DNA from: Cyclostephanos tholiformis
Lineage: Eukaryota; Bacillariophyta; Thalassiosirophyceae; Thalassiosirales; Thalassiosiraceae
DNA: 17,203 bases
NCBI GenBank assembly: GCA_036939975.1
Contig: JALLPB010000277.1
Span: 1-17,203, forward strand
Direction of reading: 5' to 3'
Below the pieces are notes generated by a model that made no database searches, had not been told where the DNA came from, and was given only the letters and a program-made list of their open reading frames with translations. A program made the translations under genes and the position numbers. Positions within the stretch are counted from its first letter, which is position 1; each line of letters begins with the position of its first letter. Positions 1-9,864 of the stretch are shown piece by piece.

Positions 1-3
1 TTT

Positions 4-67
4 GGGGAATAGCCTCAAAAATTTTGGCTAAACTACTGTAGGAGCTCCTACGTTTCGGCTAAACCCC
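4..67. repeat. Palindromic element at window edge
   Basis: A perfect 14-base palindrome (gtaggagctcctac, 38-51) lies between two direct copies of ggctaaac (26-33 and 57-64). The outer ends form an imperfect inverted repeat: ggggaatagcc at 4-14 pairs with ggctaaacccc at 57-67, matching at 9 of 11 positions. The structure may continue left of the window. It could be the end of a fold-back or miniature transposable element; that identity is inference. Confidence 0.4.
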
Positions 68-200
68 GGAGATGTATTAGTAGAGTCTTGACTTTTTGAT
101 GTTCAAGAAAAATAGACTTGATTTCTTGCATCACAAATTACTTATTATCAAATCGCTTAAACAGGTATTTCAACCTTAAATATCTGTGTCACCCCCCCCC

Positions 201-503
201 TGTTGAATTTGCTCGTGGAGAGTGGTGTCGTTGGCTCTTATGTATTCCCTCAACTACATTATGGCAGGCTAGGTAGTAGGCACCCAATAATACATCAATC
301 TCACAAATCTCCGCCTGCTGGATCCAGATCGGACGTTGGACACGTGTCTGCGCGAGGCGAGTCCCTGAGAAGATGTGCGAAAGAGTCAAAATGAAAGAAA
401 GAAAACAAATATATAATAATTGCGTACCATACTGTTAAGTCTAACTTAGTCCACACAAGGAGAAGGGCTGACAAAACTAATATTTTTACCCGAGTTCACA
501 ACA
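201..503. mobile_element. Possible solo LTR (Copia-like)
   Basis: The stretch begins TGTTGAAT and ends TTCACAACA, so it has TG...CA termini with a short imperfect terminal inverted repeat, the hallmark of LTRs. Its length of 303 bp is in the normal range for Ty1/Copia LTRs, and no internal gag-pol is present in the window. No target-site duplication is visible: the left flank is a C run and the right flank reads tgcct. The call rests on termini only and could be coincidence. Confidence 0.25.
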
Positions 504-665
504 TGCCTGCGCGCAAAAATATGTTTCGAGCCTCACAAATTCACACGTTGTGCATACAAGTTAAAGCACGGCGGTGATAGAAGTATTATGATTAGAAAGC
601 ACACAGTCATCTGTTTAATAATTTAGACCCGCATTAGAGCTCTCACCCAGTCCAACTTTAGAGCC

Positions 666-3600
666 ATGCCTCCCCCCCGGCGATTCCTTCTCGTACGATC
701 AAGAGCTCCAGATACCAATGGCCCCCTTTCAGAAGGTACCGCTGCTGGCGATGTGCACCGTCAACAAGCGACCACGGTTCAGGGTCAGGTAGACCGGCGC
801 TATACTGACATGGATGCAACGGGAATAACGGAAAAAATGGGGGGTACGAAAATGGAGGGGGGGATGCCTAACGCCGGTGACGTGGCGAATGGGGATGCTT
901 GTCGACGCGGAGACACTATTTTATCTCAAGCGAAGGTAAATTTCAGAGGAGAATTGATTCTCGAAACTTAACTGCTCGTTTGGACGGCTATTGATTTATG
1001 GAATGGAGACTCAGAGGAAGTTAACTAGGTGGTGACATTGCAGCCATGGAGTCTGTGCAAAAGGGCCAGGCTGCTTTGGGCGGAACGAATTATTTTTTGG
1101 TCGTTCACAGATGTATTTTTTTATCCACTGATCCCCTCGTTGTATCCAGCGATTGATCCCACACCTTACCTCTTTCCCTTTTGTCCCTTCCCAACTTCAA
1201 ACTACAGAGTCGAGCGCTTGTTGCTGCGTTGACTAATGACAGAAAAATTATTGTTAAGATTAAACTAGGCTCGATAGAATTCCTCGCCCCTTCAAAAGAA
1301 TCAAGACCTTCAAAAGACCCACAAGAAAATCATTGGTTTTGCTACACCTGTCAACGCACCAATTTATCAACCAAAAAAAGATGCAAGAACTGTCAATCAT
1401 GGAGTGGTGTCAATAGAAAAATTGCTGCCGAAGAAGCTAAGAAATCCGATGCACCGTCGAATGAAAAAGCCGAGGAAGGGAAAGCGATTGAACCAAGCGA
1501 GAGGGATGGCGACCAAGACGAGGCCATGGGAGCTCGCTTACCGAAACGGAAAAGGACTAACCTTTATTCCTCGCTTTCCCCAGCTGTAATTCAAGCTACA
1601 ACTATGGCAAGAACTGAGTCGTATGCAGCAAATCTGCCAAGCCGCCCACAACTGGGGTCAAGGTCTTCCAAGAGGAAGCAATCATACGATAAAAAGGATG
1701 ATTACGATAACTCCGATGTGGCTACAGCTGAAAAACTAGCTGCAGTCACAGATGGAGCTGTCTCAAACGAATTAATCGGCAATGATGGTAATCTCTTTTA
1801 TTGTCGCACGTGTATGGGAGTAGGAGAGGTAGTGTGCTGTGATGGTTGTCCAAACGTTGTTCACCCAAGATGTCTACCACCTGGCCCGAGCAAGAGTAGC
1901 CTGGAGGATGATGATAATCCTTGGTTTTGTCATGAGTGTTGGGAGAATGGGAGGGCGATAACTGCGAAGAAACAAAGAAAAGCCAAGGAGCGCTGCTCAT
2001 ACTGTGGCCGTAAAGAAACGAAGGCTCAACCTTGTGTGCCATGTCCTAAAAGAAATTGCGACAATTTTTTTCATCTCGTGTGTCCTAGTGAGGATGGTGA
2101 CGAGACAGTAATTGAAGAATCTCCTCAGAGGTTGGTTTGTACGTCCTGCAAAGCTGCTGGTGTTGGTAAAAATGGAAGTTACCTCAGATACTGCCACCGC
2201 CAGGGAAATGAAGAACAACGTGAACTGCTGTCATTTGGGCGTGGGAGAGGTAGAGGTGGTAAATGTGGCAAGATTTTTCGTCGTATGTCATCATCGGATG
2301 AAAGGAAGACGAAATTGAAAGATTTAAGTGAATGCGGTGTAAATACTATGCGCCGAAGTAGAAGTTCTTATTCTTCAGGCTTCCAATCTCCCTATGTCGA
2401 AAAAGACGATAATGACAATGAAATTGGTCCTCACTCACTAGCCTACGTTGAGAAGCCAATATCATCAATACCTGCATTTTTCTTCTTTTTGCTTCACAAC
2501 CGTTCTGTTCTCGAAAAGTCTCTATCAAGAGCTAGTCCTTTCTTTCGTGGCATGGCAAAAGGCTTAACAAGGAACGAGAAAGTAGCTCAAGAAGGTGCAG
2601 CGATATGGATTGGGATGAGCCATAAGGAGCGTAGCGAATGGGTAAATGTGTCGATGAAGGATTTTGAGCAGCGGGTTGTCGCATGGAAAGAAAAAGAAGT
2701 AATCGAAGCTATGATTCAGTCCATGGACGTTAGTCAAAGGGGTATTGACTCGAAAAATGAATTAAATGTTCTGCCTGACAGCGACACACACATCGCAAAC
2801 TCTTTTGCTAGAATTCGATTCAACAAAGTGAACTCTCCTCCAGTGAAAGTCAGTGCTACCAAAAACGGCAATATTCCTCTTCTTGAGTTGCTCAATGATG
2901 CGCGCTTTCGACCCCTTCCACTGGTTGATAAAACTCGAGCCAATGAAGACTTGGCGCAACGTAAAGCGAGAGTCTCGATTGAGCAGTTTACACCACAAGG
3001 ACCCGTTGAGTCAAGTCTGGGTGATGAATGCATGGGCTGTACAAGAGGCTGGAGTCATTTCTGTTCTGTTCTGAAACGCCCCTTACCAAGTTCTGAGCAT
3101 CGCGCAAAATTGCAACCGCCGGTAAGATCACCTCCTCACATTCTTTGCCACTGAAATATTTTTCTAAAATTCTTTTCTTGTATCGGTGAACAAAAGGTTA
3201 GTTCCTTATCAGCTACTCGGATTGGTTTGGGATTGAAGATCAACCTGCCCCGTGATGAAGATCAGACGTGGGAGCTAACTGACGAAGTAAAGAATGCCGT
3301 TGGCTTGTCTGACATTTGCCCCAATTATCAACCCAGGGACTCTTTCTTTCTCTCTACTCCCAGTTTGAGGCTAGATGATACCGTCGCATTCATCGAAAAC
3401 GCAACGGCAATAACGAACGCGCAGTCAAAAATATTTAGCTCTACCATTGGAACTCCTCATAGTCATCATGAATTCGATGACTCGTCTCCCGGAAAAAGCA
3501 AGGCCTTAGCTCGCGGATTATTGCCACTGCAAGGACGTAGGAAAAACTCATTGGATGAGAACAGCGCCCCCACTGGTCTCGATTCAGTCTCAGGGCCATC

Positions 3601-5852
3601 AGTCGATAGAGAGCAAATGCGACATTATAAATGCGGAAGATTTGATATTGTTCAATCGAACCAATTTAGACGCAACAATTGTCGAAAATCCCAGCTGATC
3701 ACACACATGGCCAAGCGTAGCTATTGTTCAAGCTCAGTTGCAGGTGATTTCCTCAAGAGAAACAGCTCTGTTAATAGCCCCAGTTATGGCAATGGCTTCA
3801 TCAAGCCAATGTGTGTCATGCTCGGACGAAGTAATCCGAATAATATCATTGGTCGCAATAAACACCGTGATGGCCTCAGCATCATTGGGATCTCATTGAC
3901 TAAAGAAAGTTGGACACCAAATGTGATCCTTCCACCAAAACCGAAGCCGCTTCCGACAGCCGGGCACTTGCGTTTACATTATCAAGCAGCGTCAGACATT
4001 GGCAAAAGCGCTGAAAATCGTCAAGTAAATTATTTAGTCTCGTGGATTTGTAGCAAATGCTCGCAGATGAATGATGAGTTAAGTAACAGATGTCTTAACT
4101 GTCAAGGGCGGAAGCATAGGGAGAGCGGCAAAGGTAACTTGCCTCGTAGTTGTTCATCAAAAGTTGGAAACTTAGATGTATCTCACGATCGCCATGCGTT
4201 GGCACTCAAGCATAAAGATGACGCCAATGAACTTTACCGCAAATGCCTAGTGATTGCATGTTGTGGGGTGCTAGCAGGCATGGTTCGACGGGACCCCATG
4301 AGACTATTTGCCGAGCCAGTACCCGCGGATATCAAAGAGTACCACCAAGTGATCCAAGATCCAATCGATTTTAGCACTATGAGGAAGAAGATTCAATCAT
4401 ATGAGTACAAATCGTTTGGGTCATTTATCGCGGATGCTCGACGACTCTGTATTAATGCATGTGTTTTCAATTCAGCTGATAGCTTGTACGCCAAGACCGC
4501 AAATGAAATATACGATGCGGTTGAGATCATGCACGATAGGGCTAAGAAATGGCTCGCAATTATCAAGAATACTCATGCATCTTCTTTCATAGCTAATGAG
4601 GATGGGAAAAATGAAGGGGAAACATACATGTTCAACGATGTCAAAGTGATGTGGTCCGGCGCGGTCGAGTTAATTAACGACGGAGACTGGCTAAAAAGGC
4701 TATCAACATCCGATTTCACAAGGACAAGAGAAAACGAAGTTGCATATTATGGATCATTAGCGATTCGGAGGGCAGCCATTGCGGCCAAGGCGTCTTTGGT
4801 TACTGTTTTTTCAGATATGAGTGAGGCAAGGCAGCCTGTAGTTAAACGAACTCATACTCAAGACGAACTGCTAAGAAAGCTTGTTGATGACGCAGCCGCC
4901 CTCCACGTTGGTCCGATTGAATTGAAAGACGAACCTGATTGGCGAGAGGTACAGCTCCTTAAATTGCTAAAGCGGGTGCAGAAACGTCGCATTGAAGAGC
5001 GGCTATCTTCGGAGAGTGGCTGTGCTCGCTGCGATGGAGTCAAGACTAGTGACGAAACGAACAAGACTGTTACATTATTGCGCAGCGACTTCAAACGAAC
5101 TGTCGATGCGACGAGGACAAGAGTAGCAGCCTCTCGTTTGCCTCAAAATACAGGATTGGCTAGTCGTAATGCAAGAGAAATGAATGCCGAGAAAAGCATC
5201 GCGGCCGGTGCCCCTCTTGAATTTATAAGGCGAGTAGCCACCGAATGTATGGTAAGTGTGAGAGGTAGTCGCATACATGGATGGGGTTTATTTGCCGATG
5301 GTTCGTTTAAAAAAGGGGAGGTGATCGCAGAGTACATTGGCGAATATGTGAGCGATGCTGTGGCAGATTTGCGAGAGAAGCGTTACTCTGAACAGAGGAT
5401 GCAGGATTACCAGTTCCGGGTTGACGGGAGCCTTGTAAGTATACTAGAGTGTGTTTGCTTCCCAGCAGACGATTCGTTGTTCACACACACACACCCTGAC
5501 ACATCGAAATCATGTTGATGCTGTAAAGGTCATTGATGCCACTCTTCGTGGTGGGTACGCGAGATACATCAATCATAGTTGCACCCCAAATTGCGAATCA
5601 AAGATAGTGGATGGAACCCCTCCTCGCGAGCACTTGAAACGAGTGTTGATCATCAGCCAGCGGAACATAAATGCATCTGAGGAGCTAACTTATGACTATA
5701 ATTTCCCCCTGGAAATGAATTTAGATTTGCGAATTCCGTGCAACTGTGGTTCACGGCAATGTCGAGGATTCATGAACTGGGATATACCAGAGAAGAGCTA
5801 TCGTCATACAACAAAAGTCGGCAAAACTGCGCGCAGAGGTCGGATTTTATAG
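666..5852 (+). CDS. Trithorax-like SET-domain histone methyltransferase with PHD, RanBP2-ZnF, HMG-like and bromodomain modules
   Basis: Probable nuclear histone lysine methyltransferase (H3K4 type by SET resemblance, inferred). Proposed exons are 666-935, 1208-3121, 3197-5434 and 5529-5852, all joined in phase 0, giving about 1581 aa. Exons from 1208 onward are secure. The first exon is tentative (GC rise at its ATG; donor AAG|GTAAAT), with an alternative ATG at 1046. Modules in order: RanBP2-type zinc finger (nt 1331-1402; WxCxxC...CxxC); canonical C4HC3 PHD finger (about 1796-1945); a second atypical PHD-like Cys/His cluster (about 1994-2150); HMG-box-like segment (about 2455-2705; MSHKERSEW); second RanBP2 finger (about 4043-4112); bromodomain (about 4222-4560; PIDFSTM and the acetyl-lysine-contacting Asn of CVFN); SET (about 5248-5720; [19 protein letters not shown]); post-[11 protein letters not shown] (from 5739). 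The last intron interrupts SET immediately before VIDATLRGG. All expected SET catalytic motifs are present, so the enzyme appears intact. Confidence 0.92.
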
Positions 5853-6104
5853 TTTATTCTAATGTTTGTAACATGAAGCAATTTTAGACTTGATCGAGAG
5901 TATGTCATGGTAGGCGCATTTCTGTCGCCCACGCTCTCAACGCTTAGCTGGAGTGCACACACACCCGCGGGTCAAGCTGGAGCAGAAAATACGAAGTCCG
6001 AATGCTCACCCATTGTTATTGTATCGCCTTGTCAAAAGACTCAAGAATCTTGTCGTCTTTTAGCAGTAGGCCTCACATGACCAAAGTCTCACACGTTTAC
6101 GGCA

Positions 6105-7577
6105 TCAAACATCACACTCCACCAAGTCATCGAGGACCGGACTCTTCCATGCGTCCACACCGTACCGTTCTAATGCATCTCGGTACATATCAAACGCACG
6201 CAGGGCCCTAATCGCGAACGATTCCCTCCTCAAATTCAGTCGGCACCACTTGTTCGCTTCTTCCACGATATTTCTCATTCTCACATCATTGTTCGGATCC
6301 AAGACATGCTCTACGACTTGTGTGATATTTTCGAGGCTGGAGGGTACGTAATGAACGTTCGGCACCAATTCATACGTGTATTGGTCGACGAAATCGGGCG
6401 TGATTTTGATTATGATGGAGTTGGTACATAAAAGAGAGGGAAATCGCGCCGACCAATTGTTCCCATCAATATCGATGATGGCTTTTTGTAAACATCGGAG
6501 CGGCGGGGAAAATGAATTTACACCGATTTGCAAATATACATCAATACCATTATCACAAATTCATCGCACCTCATTCGCCTTACCTTTATACTTCGTCATA
6601 TCATTCAATGGCACGGGATCTTTCAAAATGACAGGGGGAGGGCTACCATCAATGCTTGCATATTTGCCCACTAATTTGTGAAAGCTCGCATCTATCAAAT
6701 CTGGCCTCTCCAGGGACGATTTAACCAACCTCGATCGGGGTATGTCCCATAATGGCAAATGACCGTACATGCCCTTGTTGCACGTCGTGGATCCCCTCCA
6801 CACCGCCTTTTGAATTTTGTCGCTCCACGGATAGAGCGGGTTGATATCAGACATCGTGGTTCTCGGTACGCCTTCTTTATTCTTGTTTACTTCTTTCCAT
6901 ATTTTGTACGATGGCATGCCAATAGCAGAGCACCAAGTCGAGTAGGACGAGGGTCCCCCCTCCTCCCGTGACGACTTGAGCGTGTTATCATCAATAATTG
7001 TCATGTTCGCCGGTATCGACCACGTCAAGCGAGGAAATCCGTACCTATCGCTGCGAGTTGCGGGATAACAACCATTGCTATCGTCATGCTTGATCGAGAT
7101 TGGAATGTCGCTATCCAACGGTCTTCTCATCGGATACCTCATGAGGCCCTCCCGCAGCATCTGCACGAAGTACTTACCCCTTGATAATGATTTCATTTGA
7201 CTTTCGCGACAGTATAATCTTGGCATCCCATCTTGATCCTTTTTTAGGATAAGGGGCGCGAAGTGTTCGTCGGATGTATGAGTATATGATTCTCGATAAT
7301 CCCTCCTCGATAGAGTATCATCGAAATGAACTACGAAGTCATTCTTCCTTCGTTCAATTTCGTGATCCATAGTTTTTTCATTCGACAGACTGCCTCCGCC
7401 ATCGTCGGTAATGCGCCTTGTTCCCCTTCTCCGTCGTCTCTCATCAACCAGCTGGGATCGTGACGGAGTGCCAGTGATGCAAAACAGTAGATACCGCCCA
7501 GGAGCGGCGAAAAAATACAAAACGAGGAGCGATATATATATCATCGTCATGCCCCCCCCCTTGCGTGATGACGCCAT
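6105..7577 (-). CDS. GT90/CAP10-family glycosyltransferase, type II membrane protein
   Basis: Likely Golgi or ER glycosyltransferase of family GT90 (CAP10/POGLUT-like), using a nucleotide sugar. Two exons, 7577-6584 and 6481-6105, flank a 102-bp intron with donor AAAG|GTAAGG and acceptor acaaaaag. The phase-1 join rebuilds the family signature KAIIDIDGNNWSARF across the junction, which strongly supports the model; the product is about 456 aa. A single hydrophobic segment at residues about 11-35 follows a short basic N-terminus, as in a signal anchor. Downstream are the CAP10 signature AVWRGSTT (Trp about residue 260) and the sugar-nucleotide region from about 334 to the C-terminus. The acceptor and exact substrate cannot be read from the sequence. 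It converges on the SET gene (252 bp between stops) and diverges from the gene at 7976. Confidence 0.9.
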
Positions 7578-7975
7578 TGTTTTCCTTCACTGCCCTTTTT
7601 AAATTGAAAAAATAAATTGTAATACTCTCTAGATACCATTTTTTCCTTTTTTTATTCCTATTTTTTTTTTTTTTTTTGATGCGTTGGGTTCGCCCCCTCC
7701 ACACTTCAGTGGTCTCATCAAATTGGTACTGATTCCTAAGCCAACGTTCGCAAGGTGGTACTACCGCAATATGACATTTGAATTTCCACGTGAACGGAAA
7801 TCACGCCCACTCTTTCAATCCAAATTCAAACGACAAAAGGGAGAGAGAGAGCAGCGGCATATCGCAATACACCTACGCCCATCATTGGCTTCCGAATTTC
7901 TCACCAAGCGAGGCATAACGAGAAGAGGAACGGGAGGAAGGCAGCATTGAACCTAATATCGAAAACTGAAATACA
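7578..7975. promoter_or_regulatory. Divergent intergenic region between GT90 gene and 7976 gene
   Basis: This 398-bp spacer must carry both promoters. It contains a run of 17 T (7661-7677), a CACGTG box of the G-box/E-box type (7787-7792) and an imperfect palindrome ggtggtactacc near 7755. No clear TATA box is positioned for either gene. Which element acts on which gene is not visible. Confidence 0.45.
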
Positions 7976-9481
7976 ATGGAGCAGAATACGCACGATAAAC
8001 ACGACGTGGAGGCGGCACCGTCCTCATTAGACATTATGTCCGAGATTGCCAGCTTCGTCATAGATGACGATGACGATGACGATGACGATCTTCCTTACGA
8101 TACCATATCAATGGATGGTGGGGATTCTGCCGATGTTATCAACAATAATATCGACGAATTCGCATTAGCATTGCGTACGTCCGAGATCATATCCGGTTAT
8201 CGCGATTATTTATCAGAAATGGAAACGGTCACATTGACGAATCAGAGACTCGCGAACGAGATGAGCATGTTGCGCGATTCGTTGGGCGTCGTGAGAGGAG
8301 GAGGACATCGAGACGATGAAGTGAGGGCACGGGGGGGGAAACTAATGAACGTATCGAGCTTTGCGGACATTGACGAAGAGGGGCGACGGATGATGAAATC
8401 GAACAGGCATGGATTCAAAAAGCGTGTAACTGGTCTTACGTTTCTATTCGTATTCATCGTGGGAATCATCGTCGCGCTCAATACAGCTATATCATCGTTG
8501 AAGGGCAAGAAGGATCCCGGTTGGGATGAGGAGCTCGCCGACGAAGAATGGACAGCGGCGATGAGGGGAAAGCAAAGTTCGAAGAACGAATGGATGGAGA
8601 ATGAGTTGGGAATGGACGAGGATCGTGAGATCGACGAGGCAGATGGCACTACTGCATCAAATAATATGATTGACGTGGCGATTATTGCTCCACATTCGGG
8701 GAAGCTCCCAACATCCGATCCACTACGGCACCAGGATGAGATTGAGGTAGATTACGGACCGGGGATGAAAATGATCGAGGAGATTATCGCGCATCCGGGT
8801 GACATCGAGTTGAGGACCGGAAGGACGTCCAAGTCCGGGAAAGTTAACAGCATGAGTATTTCGGTCGAAACCATGATAAATGGCAAGTCAAGCAAGGGAG
8901 GTGGCAGTAAGTCTCAGAAGATATCGACACTCTCGATGTCCCTCATGTCCACGTTCCCTTTGATGCCAACGAGCCAAGATAGCTCGACTGAAGGTCCATT
9001 AACGATCGAACCGTTCTCGCCTCCCATAACGGAAAAACCGTCCTCAACGACAGACAACGACGAGTCGAGAGAAAACCGATTGCACCTCGAGGAAGCGGGA
9101 ATACTCTACCAAACCATCGAGAGGGAGTACGATCCCATATTCTACGACCGCTCAATGGGGTGGAGTGGAAATTCGTACCCGGACGCTGCGATCTTCTGCG
9201 CGTCTCACTATCCCTACGATGGCGAACGCGTTGGGCTGCCATGTCCATTCGAAGTCTACTGCCCGGAGGGATCGAATAGCATGCCATACCGCGGATTTCG
9301 TTCCGAGTCCGCCGCCAGTGGTGGCGTGTCGTATGCCCCCATCATGGACGGGGCGGAAAATTGGCTCGGGTGGGTCCAACTGAGCGAGGGACATTCTTGC
9401 GTGGCTTACAATTACCTGTCTCCGGAGCCCACATCGGAAGAAACCGGTACCATCATGTGCTGCAAGGATACGGGGCTTTGA
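7976..9481 (+). CDS. Single-pass membrane protein with DUF7495-like cysteine-rich C-terminal domain
   Basis: Intronless 501-aa protein of unknown function. The N-terminal part (1-150) is acidic, with a run of nine Asp at about 30-38, and has a possible short coiled coil at about 70-105. A basic stretch (HGFKKR) precedes one strong transmembrane helix at about 151-173, suggesting type II topology with the C-terminus lumenal or extracellular. An acidic, Ser/Thr-rich linker follows (about 180-365). The last 110 or so residues have GWSGNSYPDAAIFC, PCPFEVYCPEG, a W-containing middle and a final CC pair: six cysteines probably forming disulfides. I recall this pattern from diatom DUF7495 proteins, but could not search. 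The start is the first in-frame ATG after a short A-rich leader. Confidence 0.87.
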   Translation: MEQNTHDKHDVEAAPSSLDIMSEIASFVIDDDDDDDDDLPYDTISMDGGDSADVINNNIDEFALALRTSEIISGYRDYLSEMETVTLTNQRLANEMSMLRDSLGVVRGGGHRDDEVRARGGKLMNVSSFADIDEEGRRMMKSNRHGFKKRVTGLTFLFVFIVGIIVALNTAISSLKGKKDPGWDEELADEEWTAAMRGKQSSKNEWMENELGMDEDREIDEADGTTASNNMIDVAIIAPHSGKLPTSDPLRHQDEIEVDYGPGMKMIEEIIAHPGDIELRTGRTSKSGKVNSMSISVETMINGKSSKGGGSKSQKISTLSMSLMSTFPLMPTSQDSSTEGPLTIEPFSPPITEKPSSTTDNDESRENRLHLEEAGILYQTIEREYDPIFYDRSMGWSGNSYPDAAIFCASHYPYDGERVGLPCPFEVYCPEGSNSMPYRGFRSESAASGGVSYAPIMDGAENWLGWVQLSEGHSCVAYNYLSPEPTSEETGTIMCCKDTGL

Positions 9482-9864
9482 TAAATTAGGACGGAGGTCT
9501 CATCCAAGGCAATCCCTCACTTCCTTGCTCTGCTCAATCCATCTTTTTTTATTATGATTCCGTACAACCCCGCCTTCACTTGAAGCAATTGCTGTACCTG
9601 CGCAGTTCATTATTCGTGGTCTTGGTATCCATCCAGGTCATTTTGGTGCAAAATGCAGCCTACTTTAATGCCTCTGATGCAATCTCTATTTTGCATTTTA
9701 TGTCGATATTCCACTACTAATCAATTAATATAAAAGGCGCTCATCCGTTGATTAAAATTCACTAGACATTTCAATGCTGGCCCGCCGGCTGGTTCAATGA
9801 CGATGACGTTCTCGAGGGGCTTACCTGCGCTATGTTGATTTCACGATTGGCCCTTTTTTTCTTT
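9482..9864. other. Convergent spacer holding two 3' ends
   Basis: This 383-bp spacer lies between the stop of the DUF7495-like gene and the stop of the GRC3-like kinase gene. It is AT-rich, with several T-rich and aattaatataaaa stretches that could serve 3'-end formation. A TATA-like string near 9730 lies between two converging genes and is unlikely to be a promoter. I see no gene or RNA in it. Confidence 0.5.

Larger units (their letters stand above)
1..665. other. AT-rich left flank without a convincing gene
   Basis: No open frame here looks like a protein gene; the short frames are under 70 codons and overlap each other on both strands. The stretch holds a palindromic element at the extreme left edge, a run of nine or ten C near 192-200 and a possible solo LTR at 201-503, listed separately. 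Base composition is about 40 percent GC by eye and rises at about 666, where the first exon candidate begins. Confidence 0.6.

Noticed and set aside
7684..7950. Plus-strand frame of 88 codons upstream of the DUF7495-like gene
   Set aside because: It overlaps the promoter spacer and has no motif. Its stop falls before the strong ATG at 7976 and no splice join is convincing.
9725..9740. TATA-like string taatataaaagg
   Set aside because: It lies between two converging stop codons, so no gene start is available for it.
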